A DNA stretch of 64,000 bases, taken from assembly GCA_900473185.1 (NCBI GenBank), contig UCKU01000006.1:35258-99257 (forward strand), read 5' to 3'. Each line of letters begins with the position of its first letter. Positions within the stretch are counted from its first letter, which is position 1. Shown here piece by piece: positions 26,999-34,937 of the stretch. The notes below the pieces were generated by a model. The model was not told where the DNA came from. It saw nothing but the letters and a program-made list of their open reading frames with translations, and did no database searches. Source of the DNA: Hyphomicrobiales bacterium. Lineage in GTDB: Bacteria; Pseudomonadota; Alphaproteobacteria; Rhizobiales; Rhizobiaceae. Position numbers and translations under genes: made by a program.

Positions 26999-28783
26999 AT
27001 GGACAAGGAGCAAAATCCGTTTCGGATGTTCCTGCTCGGGCCTTTCGCCCTTGTGGACGCCGGAGGTCGGTCGGTTACTCCGAAATCAAAAAAGGCCCAG
27101 GCTCTTCTGGCGATGCTTGCATTGTCCGCCCGTGGGTCGCGCTCGAGAATCTGGCTTAGGGACAAATTGTGGAGCGACCGCTCCGACGACCAGGCAGCAG
27201 CTAGTCTGCGCCAGGCTCTTTTCGACATTCATAAGACTCTGGGGCCAGCACGTAATCTCTTGATTACGGATAAGAATACCGTTTGGCTGGATATGGATCG
27301 CCTCGTACTCGATACCGACCTCGTGGTTCGGACGGAGCGGCCCGCGGATCAAATCACCGATGAATTGCTCGAAGGTATCGACATCCGCGATCCGGAATTC
27401 GAGGACTGGTTAGCACTGGAACGGCAGAACTGGTATCGCCGGCTCGATGAAGGCCAAGTCCATGATGTATTCGAGCCGCGACAGCAGCCAAGCCGCGATA
27501 TCGCCAAACATTCCGCCCTGCTGCCGCTAACGGGCGCCCCGGATACGCCGAGGCCAGGCAAACCCGTGGAAATCGCCAGCAGCGACCCAAGTCCGCGGCG
27601 GGCTTCCGGTGACTGGCGATGGGTGATGGCCCTTCAGTCACCCATCGTGGTGGGCGCTGCAGAGGGCGGACAAATTGCTGCGACACGGTTCCAGAATCTC
27701 ATTGCAAAAGCCGTCATCGACGGGTTGGCCATCGGTGTCACCGACCTCTCCTTCACCCTGCCGGATATTGAAGAGAACGAACAGCAGATCAGCCTTCCGA
27801 TATGCCTACAGCTTCGCCTGACGTTTGACGGTGACATGGTGCTGATCGAACTGGTGATGAAGCACCTGATCAACAACCGTATTCATTGGCTGGGCAGTCA
27901 GGCAATCAACCGCATGCAGTTCGAGCGAGGCGAGTTCGGCACCGCCGCTGCGCTGATCAGCCAGGCCATCGATCAACTGGCCTATTTCCAGGAGACCCAG
28001 GCAAACGACAGCCGATTGTCGCAAGACGGTCTCCTGATCGACGCCGTCAATGCAATCTTTCGGCTGTCGCGCAGTGACCTAGATAACGCCGAGCGGCGCC
28101 TGGAAGAACAGATCCAGTATCAACCGCGGTCATCGGCTTTTGCCTGGCTGTCATTCATCCGGACTTTCCAGGTCGGCCAACGTTTCAACGCGCTCGACGC
28201 GCACCTGATCGAGGAGGCCCAGGCCTATGCGCGCAAGGCGCTGGAACTCGATCCGCAGAATTCGGTGTCGCTCGCGCTCGTCGGCCACGTCCATTCGTTC
28301 CTGTTCTGCGAATATGACTACGCGGCCAACCTGTTCGAAAAATCGATCCGCCTGAACCCGGCCCTACCGCTCAGTTGGGATCTCTACGCCATGCTTCATT
28401 GCTATGCAGGCCAGCCCGACAAGGCTGTGGCCATGGCGCGTTGGGTGCAGGAGCTCGGCGTCTACAGCCCGCATAAATATTACTTCGATACGACCAAATG
28501 CATTGCAGCGGCGCTTGCAAGCGATCATGCCACAGCCATAGCTGCAGGCGAAGAAGCCCTGCGGGCACGGCCGAATTTCAACAGCCTTCTACGCTATCTT
28601 GCCTCCAGCCATGCCCATTCCGACGATCTCGGCGGCGCGCGCCATTACCTGCAGCGTCTTGAGGCGGCCGAGGGCGGCTTCTCCATCAATGCCTTTCGCG
28701 GCAGCGGCTATCCGCTGCTCAACACAGGCGGCGGCCAGATCTTGATCGACGGCCTGCTCAAGGCGGGCGCTAAGCTGCGCTGA
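26999..28783 (+). CDS. SARP-like transcriptional regulator with TPR region
   Basis: 594 residues from ATG 26999. Residues about 8-110 look like an OmpR/SARP-type winged helix (FRMFLLGPFALVDAGGRSV, KSKKAQALLAMLALS, LWSDRSDDQAAASLRQALFD). The C-terminal about 250 residues contain TPR-like helical repeats, for example AQAYARKALELDPQNSVSLA and AANLFEKSIRLNPALPLSW. The middle may be a small-molecule or partner-binding region. No membrane segment. It lies 42 bp upstream of the PAP2-like gene on the same strand and is the obvious candidate regulator of the PAP2/protease/HExxH/ThiF locus. SARP regulators commonly control specialised-metabolite clusters in actinomycetes; use here is inference. Confidence 0.85.
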   Translation: MDKEQNPFRMFLLGPFALVDAGGRSVTPKSKKAQALLAMLALSARGSRSRIWLRDKLWSDRSDDQAAASLRQALFDIHKTLGPARNLLITDKNTVWLDMDRLVLDTDLVVRTERPADQITDELLEGIDIRDPEFEDWLALERQNWYRRLDEGQVHDVFEPRQQPSRDIAKHSALLPLTGAPDTPRPGKPVEIASSDPSPRRASGDWRWVMALQSPIVVGAAEGGQIAATRFQNLIAKAVIDGLAIGVTDLSFTLPDIEENEQQISLPICLQLRLTFDGDMVLIELVMKHLINNRIHWLGSQAINRMQFERGEFGTAAALISQAIDQLAYFQETQANDSRLSQDGLLIDAVNAIFRLSRSDLDNAERRLEEQIQYQPRSSAFAWLSFIRTFQVGQRFNALDAHLIEEAQAYARKALELDPQNSVSLALVGHVHSFLFCEYDYAANLFEKSIRLNPALPLSWDLYAMLHCYAGQPDKAVAMARWVQELGVYSPHKYYFDTTKCIAAALASDHATAIAAGEEALRARPNFNSLLRYLASSHAHSDDLGGARHYLQRLEAAEGGFSINAFRGSGYPLLNTGGGQILIDGLLKAGAKLR

Positions 28784-28825
28784 GCCCCGGACAATTTCTT
28801 CAGAACTTCGCGCAAGGAGGCTGCA

Positions 28826-29854
28826 ATGGAAGCGGACACTACCCCGGAACTACAATCAAAAATTGTCTTATTTTTAAACAGTTATAAATTCAGGATTGAG
28901 CCGGATACGGTTCTTCCATGCGAACCAAGGGGCGATGCGAGCGCCGATCCCCTCGCCGGTGCATCGCCGGCTGCGCCTGATGCATCGCCCGAACCTGCAC
29001 TTTTCTTCGGCACGGATGAAGATGCATCGCCCATGGCCGGGCCCATGATGGCGACGATGGCGGTAGCCTCGGTCCTCAACAAGAGCGTCGCGAACAAGTC
29101 GGTGCTCAACAAGGCGTCGCTGAACAAAAACAAGAATAAAAATAAGAACAAAAACAAGAACAAGTCGACGATGGACGGCGCCAGTCTCGGCGTGTCGCAG
29201 CTTATCCCCTCCTTCGAACTACGCAGGCTGCACCAACAGCCGTCACGCAACGCCTATACCGCGGCGCGGCGCTTCACCTGGGAAATGCTGGATATACTTC
29301 CGCCGCCCGGCCCGGATTATACCCGCCTCGAGACGACGGTGCTGCTTTCCATGCAACGCCGCGACCGCGAACGTGCGCGGCGCCTGCCCGACATCGAGAT
29401 CGAAGCGACGATCTCCGTGGCGGAATTCACTCGCGCACTGCACATCGAGGATCTCGGCGGCTTCGAGCAGACAGAAGGCCTTTTCCAGGCGATCCTGACG
29501 GCCTGCGAATATGTCGGGCTGATCTACAAAAGCCAGTTTAACCGGCTGCGGCCAAACCAGTTCGAGCCCATGCTGCGACCGCTACTGGCCGTGCCTGCCC
29601 ACGAGTCCTATCCCAGCAACCACTCGTTCCAGTGCTTTTCGATCGCCTTCGCGTTCTCGACGATCCTGCCGGAACATCCGGCCACCGACGAGCTTGCCCG
29701 CATCGCCCAGAACGTCGCCGAAAACCGCGAATGGGCCGGCCTGCACTATCCGAGCGACACGCAGGCGGGACGAGATCTCGCCCGACGCTTCGCTCCCTAC
29801 CTCCACGACGCGTTCGGTCCTCTGTTCCAGGCCGTACACGACGAATGGGTCTGA
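28826..29854 (+). CDS. PAP2 / vanadium-haloperoxidase-fold protein with N-terminal repeat
   Basis: 342 residues, with AAGGAGG about 6 nt before ATG. The phosphatase/haloperoxidase motifs are in order: KX6RP as K235..R242-P243 (YKSQFNRLRPNQ), PSNH 263-266 (canonical PSGH) and R301-x5-H307-x3-D311. These residues bind phosphate or vanadate, so the enzyme could be a phosphatase or haloperoxidase. The first 115 residues are unlike the family: Ala/Pro/Asp-rich, then a lysine/asparagine repeat (82-113). No signal peptide or membrane helix is visible, unlike lipid phosphatases, which favours the soluble haloperoxidase-type branch. Followed closely by the S8 protease gene. Confidence 0.85.
   Translation: MEADTTPELQSKIVLFLNSYKFRIEPDTVLPCEPRGDASADPLAGASPAAPDASPEPALFFGTDEDASPMAGPMMATMAVASVLNKSVANKSVLNKASLNKNKNKNKNKNKNKSTMDGASLGVSQLIPSFELRRLHQQPSRNAYTAARRFTWEMLDILPPPGPDYTRLETTVLLSMQRRDRERARRLPDIEIEATISVAEFTRALHIEDLGGFEQTEGLFQAILTACEYVGLIYKSQFNRLRPNQFEPMLRPLLAVPAHESYPSNHSFQCFSIAFAFSTILPEHPATDELARIAQNVAENREWAGLHYPSDTQAGRDLARRFAPYLHDAFGPLFQAVHDEWV
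29069..29164 (+). repeat. in-frame SVLNK pentapeptide and NK dipeptide repeat
   Basis: Encodes residues 82-113 of the PAP2-like protein: SVLNK, SVANK, SVLNK, ASLNK, then NK units, giving seven consecutive NK pairs at 29123-29164. Codons vary (AAC/AAT, AAA/AAG), so the DNA repeat is imperfect while the peptide repeat is perfect, suggesting selection on the peptide. Confidence 0.85.
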
Positions 29855-29887
29855 ATTCGCCAGCTGCTGCTCAACAGGATGATAACC

Positions 29888-31582
29888 ATGACGGATCAAA
29901 CACAAATGCCTGAGCCCGCGCCGATCGACTACTATTATCTCTGGCACCTGACTGCCCTTGGCGTAGTCGACGCAGAATATGGATCGGCTCCGCCTGCCCC
30001 CCCCGCGCTCGATGCGAGCGCCGCACGCGCTCTCCCAGATCCCCTCATCACCGGCACGGTCTGGGATGCCATCGCTTCCGCCGGCCCGTTGCGACCGGCA
30101 CGGGTCGCGCTGATCGATGTCGGCGTATCTCCTGACCATCCCAATCTGGCAACCCGGCTTGACCGGGAAGCGTCAATCGATTTGACGACCCATCGTTACG
30201 GCGCGCGCGTGCTCGAAATTCTCGATACGACCACGTCCTTTGACCGTGAGGAAAGACATGCCTTCTTTGCCGGGCTCAACATCGCTCCGCTCGGCAATAT
30301 CGGCCTTTCGAATGACGACCAGGACTATCTCAGTGACCTTGTCGCCGAATACGCCGCGTCGGAGGGGGTTCTCCGGCGGCTCTACAATCCGGAATCGCTG
30401 TTCGCATCGCATGGTACCTGCTGCGCGGGTCTGATTGTCGGCGAACCCGCTGTTGTTGCCGAAGAAGGCACACCAAGCCTCCCGCCGGAAGGAGCCTTCT
30501 ACGGGAACGGTGACGAACTGCGTGCGAGCGGCAATCGCAATGTCATCCCCTATTTTGGCGTTGATCCTTTCTCAAGGCTCATCTCGATCAGAACGTCCTT
30601 CGAAGACGATGTCAGGCAGTTCATTGCGGCCTTTCTTTATGCCTATCATCAGAGAGCTGACGTGATCGTCATGCCGCGCGGTCTGCCTGACCCCAAACGC
30701 AGCATCGTTGATCCGAAGAACGAGCTGAAGGCGGACCTGGAATTGTGGAAAAACCAGGATGCCGCCAATCTGTTCACGCGCATTGCCGTTGCTGATCAGG
30801 GTGGCCCTGAACTGGAGCCGAAAGCCGCGCAGAAAGGATCCAATCCGGATCGCCCGTGGCATATTCTCAAACAACTCATCCTCGCCATCAGCCGGCACAT
30901 CCCGATAGTCTGCGCCGCAGGAAACAGTGGCGAAAGCCAGTTGATCTATCCGGCAAGTCTTGCCGCCGATAACAACGGCATCATTGCTGTTGGGGCCGTT
31001 ACCGTCGAAGGTTTCCGTTCGGGTTACAGCAATTATGGCGAAGGATTGACGGTTGTCTCCCCCTCTGACGACGGTGAGATCTTCAACAGGCATCAGTTGC
31101 GCCTCGACCGGCTTTCTCCATTTGCGGCGCAGCACGACTTCGGCGCTTTTCGAACGCGGGAATACCATTATTCGCACTTCTCGCTGCTGACGACGGACCT
31201 GTCAGGGATTTTCGGCTATAATCATGGCTCCGATCCGTGGTCTGCCATCGTGCCGTTCGGAATCAATCCGGGCATCGGGGGCGGATACTACACCACTTTC
31301 GGGGGCACCTCCGGCGCGTCGGCGCAGGTGGGTGGGCTATGTGCCCTGATACAGCGGGCCTACAAGAGCCGCCACAATCCCGGTGACCGCCTCTCGGGGC
31401 CTCACGTGAAGTCAATTCTGAAGGCCGCATCCCGCCTGGACGCCATTGTCGCGCCGGGAACGAGGAAACTGACGGCGGATTGCATGAATGCCGAAAGCGA
31501 GGACGCGCTCGATATGGCCTATTTCTTTGGGTCAGGCCTGCCGAACGCGCGAGCGGCGGTGCAGGCAGCCCTGGCCATCTGA
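29888..31582 (+). CDS. subtilisin-like (S8) serine protease, non-secreted
   Basis: 564 residues from ATG 29888 (AGGA 8 nt upstream). Catalytic triad: Asp77 (VALIDVGVSPDHP), His175 (SHGTCCAGL) and Ser475 (GGTSGASAQVGG); oxyanion Asn346 (CAAGNSGE). There is no signal peptide and no obvious pro-domain, so it should act in the cytoplasm, as processing proteases of modified peptides often do. The region between His and Asn is long (about 170 residues). It follows the PAP2-like gene by 33 bp and ends at a clear terminator. Target unknown; a precursor peptide or the repeat in the PAP2-like protein are possibilities (inference). Confidence 0.9.
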   Translation: MTDQTQMPEPAPIDYYYLWHLTALGVVDAEYGSAPPAPPALDASAARALPDPLITGTVWDAIASAGPLRPARVALIDVGVSPDHPNLATRLDREASIDLTTHRYGARVLEILDTTTSFDREERHAFFAGLNIAPLGNIGLSNDDQDYLSDLVAEYAASEGVLRRLYNPESLFASHGTCCAGLIVGEPAVVAEEGTPSLPPEGAFYGNGDELRASGNRNVIPYFGVDPFSRLISIRTSFEDDVRQFIAAFLYAYHQRADVIVMPRGLPDPKRSIVDPKNELKADLELWKNQDAANLFTRIAVADQGGPELEPKAAQKGSNPDRPWHILKQLILAISRHIPIVCAAGNSGESQLIYPASLAADNNGIIAVGAVTVEGFRSGYSNYGEGLTVVSPSDDGEIFNRHQLRLDRLSPFAAQHDFGAFRTREYHYSHFSLLTTDLSGIFGYNHGSDPWSAIVPFGINPGIGGGYYTTFGGTSGASAQVGGLCALIQRAYKSRHNPGDRLSGPHVKSILKAASRLDAIVAPGTRKLTADCMNAESEDALDMAYFFGSGLPNARAAVQAALAI

Positions 31583-31610
31583 ACCTCGACGGTGCGTTTT
31601 CCATAATTCG

Positions 31611-31643
31611 AAGCCTCCTCTATCGAGGGGGCTTTTTCTTTGT
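31611..31643 (+). terminator. rho-independent terminator after the S8 protease gene
   Basis: AGCCTCCTC, loop TATC, GAGGGGGCT, then TTTTCTTTG. One G-T wobble in a 9-bp stem. It separates the regulator/PAP2/protease unit from the small ORF/HExxH/ThiF unit. Confidence 0.8.
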
Positions 31644-31686
31644 CTAGGCCCTTTTTACGGATTTTTAACGCGGTGCTGGCGAGCGA

Positions 31687-31791
31687 ATGACGCCCTTGGG
31701 CAATAGTGCCTCTCAACAGACGACGCACACCGTTCCAATGCCGGACGAAGCGGTCCCGACCGGGGCATCTTCACCCGAGATGCAACTTTAA
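31687..31791 (+). CDS. 34-residue ORF, candidate precursor peptide
   Basis: Begins MTPLGNSASQQ and ends TGASSPEMQL with TAA. It lies between the terminator at 31611-31643 and the HExxH gene (33 nt gap), in the expected place for a precursor. The ribosome-binding site is weak (GGCGAG about 4 nt upstream). Composition is Thr/Ser/Pro/Gln-rich with an acidic PDEAVP centre; there are no cysteines. It may be a chance frame, and only comparison with related loci can tell. Confidence 0.35.
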   Translation: MTPLGNSASQQTTHTVPMPDEAVPTGASSPEMQL

Positions 31792-31823
31792 TCCGCAAGA
31801 AGACAAACTCACGGAGGCTGTTG

Positions 31824-33269
31824 ATGTCCGCGACCCACATTCAACAATTGGCAGATGAGGCGCGCCACCTGCTCAAGGGCAATCCCCTGATGGCAAGTAC
31901 CGTCTCCCTGCAGCGTGTCGCAACTCGCAACCTTTTGAAGCGACGCTTCCAATATGGCCGCACGCTCGCGGCGGCTTCGAAGCTCGCCGATTGTTCGGCC
32001 GGGGTAGAGGCTCTGTCGGGCTATTTCCCCGGCCTCGCAGATGGCGGATACAGCCGCCTGCTGGAGCTTTTGCCAGCGGTCGCCGGACCGGTCAGCGTCG
32101 ACCCTTACCGCTCAGCCGTGCTTGCGGCCTGGATGGGTGGGCTCGCGCGCAGTCTGGAATGGCAGGCGGGCAGCCCCAATGCGCAGATCGTCAGCCGCTA
32201 TCTGCAGACGGATCTGATCGCATCGGATCTTGAACTCGAACGCCAGCCGGCATGCCGGCTTTCCTGCGGCATTGGCCTCATCCGCATCGAAAGCCCGGCG
32301 TGGAGCCATGTCATGCAAGCCCTCCTCCGCCAATGCATGCCGGACTATCCCGGTCCCGACGACCCAATCACGGGCGACGCCGAATTGGATCGCATCGCCG
32401 ACCATCTGGAGAAGGCGTTTGCCTTGATCGCGGAAACGGACGTGTACGGCTATCAGCGTTTAATCGCCGGCCTGCACACGCTTCACGTTGGCGTGCGGCG
32501 TGAATCGTCGTGTTCCTTCTCAAGTTCGAACGAATTGCCGGGCAGCGCGATGATCGCCCTTTCAAGAGAAAGATTGCGCGACAGCGATCATGCCGCGACT
32601 GCGGCCGAACTGCTTCACGAGGCAGGGCATGTCCTGCTGGGGTTTTATACGACCTCGGCGGCGGCATCCCTGCCTGGCGAATTCCGCTATGTTTCCCCAT
32701 ACGAGAACGACCTACAGACGCTCGAGAGCATCCTGCATACGGCCTACGCCATTCCCTGGGAGTGTGCCTTCCGCATGGCATGCCTATCCGCCGAGGTGGA
32801 TCCTGAGCACCGCGCCCTGAAGACGGCATTCATAATCGCCTATGCTGCGCGGCAAATCCCGCTCATCGATATCGCTCGGAAAGGAATCGAACGTCTCGGC
32901 GGCGATGTCCTCCTCGACCTCCCAGACATCGCCGCCATTCCTTCCTGGAGTGGCCGGATCCTATTCCTCGTGAGCCAGTTGCTTGCCGAAGAGCCCATTG
33001 CACACCGCCAGGCTCACCTTGCCGAGCGCCAACGAGTTCTCGATCGCCAAGCCTGGAACATCGGACAGGTGCTCCTGCGCGGCAAGGAGCCGATCGATCC
33101 GCGGATGGGTCAGCGAGAGATCGATGACAGCGGTGACAATGTCTGCCTCTGGTACGATGGCAGATTTCACGTGATCACGAAGGCTGCCGACCATGCGATG
33201 AGCAAGGATTACGGTCGCTGCGCCGAGACGACCCGTGTAACTGCGCCCAGCGAGATGGAGGCGATGTGA
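31824..33269 (+). CDS. HExxH protein matching the aKG-HExxH peptide beta-hydroxylase pattern
   Basis: 481 residues from ATG 31824 (GGAGG 6 nt upstream). The metal motif is HEAGH at 265-269 (AAELLHEAGHVLLGF), followed 20 residues later by YVSPYENDLQTL and then ILHTAYA with His305. In known HExxH-type peptide-modification proteins the order is HExxH, a Y-x-(S/A)-P-W-x-x-D block and an LLHGxYA-like block supplying the third ligand; this protein follows it. Such enzymes hydroxylate ribosomal peptides using 2-oxoglutarate and iron. The alternative, a zinc peptidase, is less likely given the downstream pattern. First long gene of a unit with ThiF and DUF982 genes, and overlaps the ThiF gene by 1 nt. 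Confidence 0.75.
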   Translation: MSATHIQQLADEARHLLKGNPLMASTVSLQRVATRNLLKRRFQYGRTLAAASKLADCSAGVEALSGYFPGLADGGYSRLLELLPAVAGPVSVDPYRSAVLAAWMGGLARSLEWQAGSPNAQIVSRYLQTDLIASDLELERQPACRLSCGIGLIRIESPAWSHVMQALLRQCMPDYPGPDDPITGDAELDRIADHLEKAFALIAETDVYGYQRLIAGLHTLHVGVRRESSCSFSSSNELPGSAMIALSRERLRDSDHAATAAELLHEAGHVLLGFYTTSAAASLPGEFRYVSPYENDLQTLESILHTAYAIPWECAFRMACLSAEVDPEHRALKTAFIIAYAARQIPLIDIARKGIERLGGDVLLDLPDIAAIPSWSGRILFLVSQLLAEEPIAHRQAHLAERQRVLDRQAWNIGQVLLRGKEPIDPRMGQREIDDSGDNVCLWYDGRFHVITKAADHAMSKDYGRCAETTRVTAPSEMEAM

Positions 33270-34411
33270 TGGTCAATTCTCGGTCTAAACGATTGTCAGC
33301 GGCTGCTAGCGCGTCCGTCGATTTCCCGAACCCCTTCGCCCACAGCCTTGGGCGGGGCGGCAGAGGGGCTCTGTTCACCGGCAATAGTGCTGATGCTGTC
33401 GAGGAACAGAGCCCCAATGTTACCAGTGCTGCATTCGGCGCGTCGTCGTGGGCATCCGATATGTCGGCGGAGAACGAATATGTCTCCGCAGCAATCGATC
33501 ACCACGACACCTTCCTGACGCCTCTTTGCCATCGGCAGCGCGACTTCGCGCGGTTTCGCGAAATCGACTTCGTCATCATCGGATGCGGCGGCGTCGGCTC
33601 GCAGATTGCCATCCAGCTTGCGACCCTCGGCGCGCGCCATTTCCTTCTCGCGGATGCGGATCGGATCGGCGAGAATAACTTAAGCGACCTCCCTTGGGCG
33701 GGAAAAGCTGATCTCGGCTGTCTGAAGACAGACAAGCTGGCGACTTATCTGGCTGCACGGTTTTCTGCCAACGTCTTCGCACTGCCGGAAACTGCGGAAG
33801 GGGCTGCTGCGCTTCGGTTGATCGCAGACTATGCCCATAACCCGTTCGTCATTCTCGCCGGCGAGGATTCCCCTTCGGTAGGGCAGTTCGTGGCAGCCGG
33901 TCGCGCATCGGCAGCCGGCATGCCGCCCTATTTGCAAGTGAGCCGCTACGGAGGCTATCGCACTACCAGTTCCGCTGTCGTGGTGCATGCCGTCTCGCAG
34001 ATCGCTCAACAATGCCTTTCGAAACACTCTGCCTCGCCAGGACGCCGATGGATAGCCGACCTCAAAACCGATCAGGGCGAGCTCCGTTCTCCTTCCAAAA
34101 ACCTCGCAAGTAGAGGCCCGTTCGTCGCTCCGAGAGACGCCAAGAAGGAGCCTGTCGAAATCGCTGATGCCATCAATCCGGCGGCGCCGCATTCACGGAT
34201 GTGGTCGCTCGCACCATGTTCGCTCATCTACGATGCTGGCGAAACTGCCGGAATGAATGGTGAGCTAACGATATCAGAAGCCCTTCGCGATCCGCTGATC
34301 GCCATGGTGATGCGAGCCGACGGCGTAACCAACGAAGAATTGAAGCAACTCCTGGAGACAGCAGCCCGCAAGGTGGAAACGAATCTGTCTGACGAAGTTC
34401 AGGAACAATGA
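33269..34411 (+). CDS. ThiF/E1-like adenylyltransferase with N-terminal extension
   Basis: 380 residues; start ATG 33269 overlaps the HExxH stop (TGATG). Nucleotide-binding loop GCGGVG at 105-110 (FVIIGCGGVGSQIAIQLATLG), acidic DADRIGENNLSDLPWAG at 129-145, and the lysine region GCLKTDKL at 150-157 match E1-type enzymes (ThiF, MoeB, UBA). The zinc CxxC pairs of ThiF/MoeB are not seen. The first about 95 residues are low-complexity (Ala/Ser/Gly) and could be a disordered extension or a fused peptide. E1-like enzymes adenylate peptide C-termini or internal carboxylates in several modified-peptide pathways. Followed by a DUF982 gene with a 4-nt overlap. Confidence 0.85.
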   Translation: MVNSRSKRLSAAASASVDFPNPFAHSLGRGGRGALFTGNSADAVEEQSPNVTSAAFGASSWASDMSAENEYVSAAIDHHDTFLTPLCHRQRDFARFREIDFVIIGCGGVGSQIAIQLATLGARHFLLADADRIGENNLSDLPWAGKADLGCLKTDKLATYLAARFSANVFALPETAEGAAALRLIADYAHNPFVILAGEDSPSVGQFVAAGRASAAGMPPYLQVSRYGGYRTTSSAVVVHAVSQIAQQCLSKHSASPGRRWIADLKTDQGELRSPSKNLASRGPFVAPRDAKKEPVEIADAINPAAPHSRMWSLAPCSLIYDAGETAGMNGELTISEALRDPLIAMVMRADGVTNEELKQLLETAARKVETNLSDEVQEQ

Positions 34412-34908
34412 GATTCGATATGATGACAAATTTCCCAACGATAATTCTTGCTTTTGCGGGAGGTAAAGATCGCAAGGTGATCCGTACCACTCGCGAGGCT
34501 GCGCGACTGCTGCTGAATGAATGGCCCACCGACGATGGCGAGGAATTCTTCACGGCGGTGAGAACCTGTTTGGAGGTCCTTACCGGAAATACCGAACCCG
34601 AGAACTTGCACGAGGCGATCGTCCGCGCTGCATATGAAGCGGGTATCGCTGCGATCACGACTGATCACCGCCTGGGTATCCTCAGGATCTATCCGGTTAC
34701 CGAGGACCGCCGCGCATGCGCTCCTTGCAATCCCGCTCCCGTCGAACCGCTTCCGCTATTGCCATCAGGGCGCCGACCGCGGCAGCGAAAATGGTTGGGG
34801 CGATCCAAAAGGCATCGATCGGAAATGCATCGGGATGTTTCGAATGAAGGCGAAACTGCCCACGTATCTCTTCGCGACAACCGGAATGAGAAGGCCAAGA
34901 TATTGTGA
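34408..34908 (+). CDS. DUF982-type protein with unusual basic C-terminal tail
   Basis: 166 residues, coupled to the ThiF gene by ATGA. Residues about 22-78 (KVIRTTREAARLLLNEWP through HEAIVRAAYEAGI) match the rhizobial DUF982 fold of small proteins about 80-100 residues long. Beyond residue 95 the sequence becomes Arg/Pro/Lys-rich and looks like read-through, so a shortened or frameshifted end is possible. Function of DUF982 is unknown. Its place in this operon may be accidental. Confidence 0.65.
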   Translation: MRFDMMTNFPTIILAFAGGKDRKVIRTTREAARLLLNEWPTDDGEEFFTAVRTCLEVLTGNTEPENLHEAIVRAAYEAGIAAITTDHRLGILRIYPVTEDRRACAPCNPAPVEPLPLLPSGRRPRQRKWLGRSKRHRSEMHRDVSNEGETAHVSLRDNRNEKAKIL

Positions 34909-34937
34909 TTTGCCGAAGCTCATCGACCTGCGCGAAG

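Noticed and set aside
29069..29164. Repeat treated as a plain DNA microsatellite
   Set aside because: Synonymous codons vary through the run and the first four units are pentapeptides, so the repeat is at protein level.
31824..34411. Reading HExxH plus ThiF as a CBASS-like or ubiquitin-like (E1 plus JAB peptidase) defence operon
   Set aside because: The HEAGH motif is not a JAB ExnHxHx10SxxD site, and there is no cyclase, E2-like or effector gene nearby.
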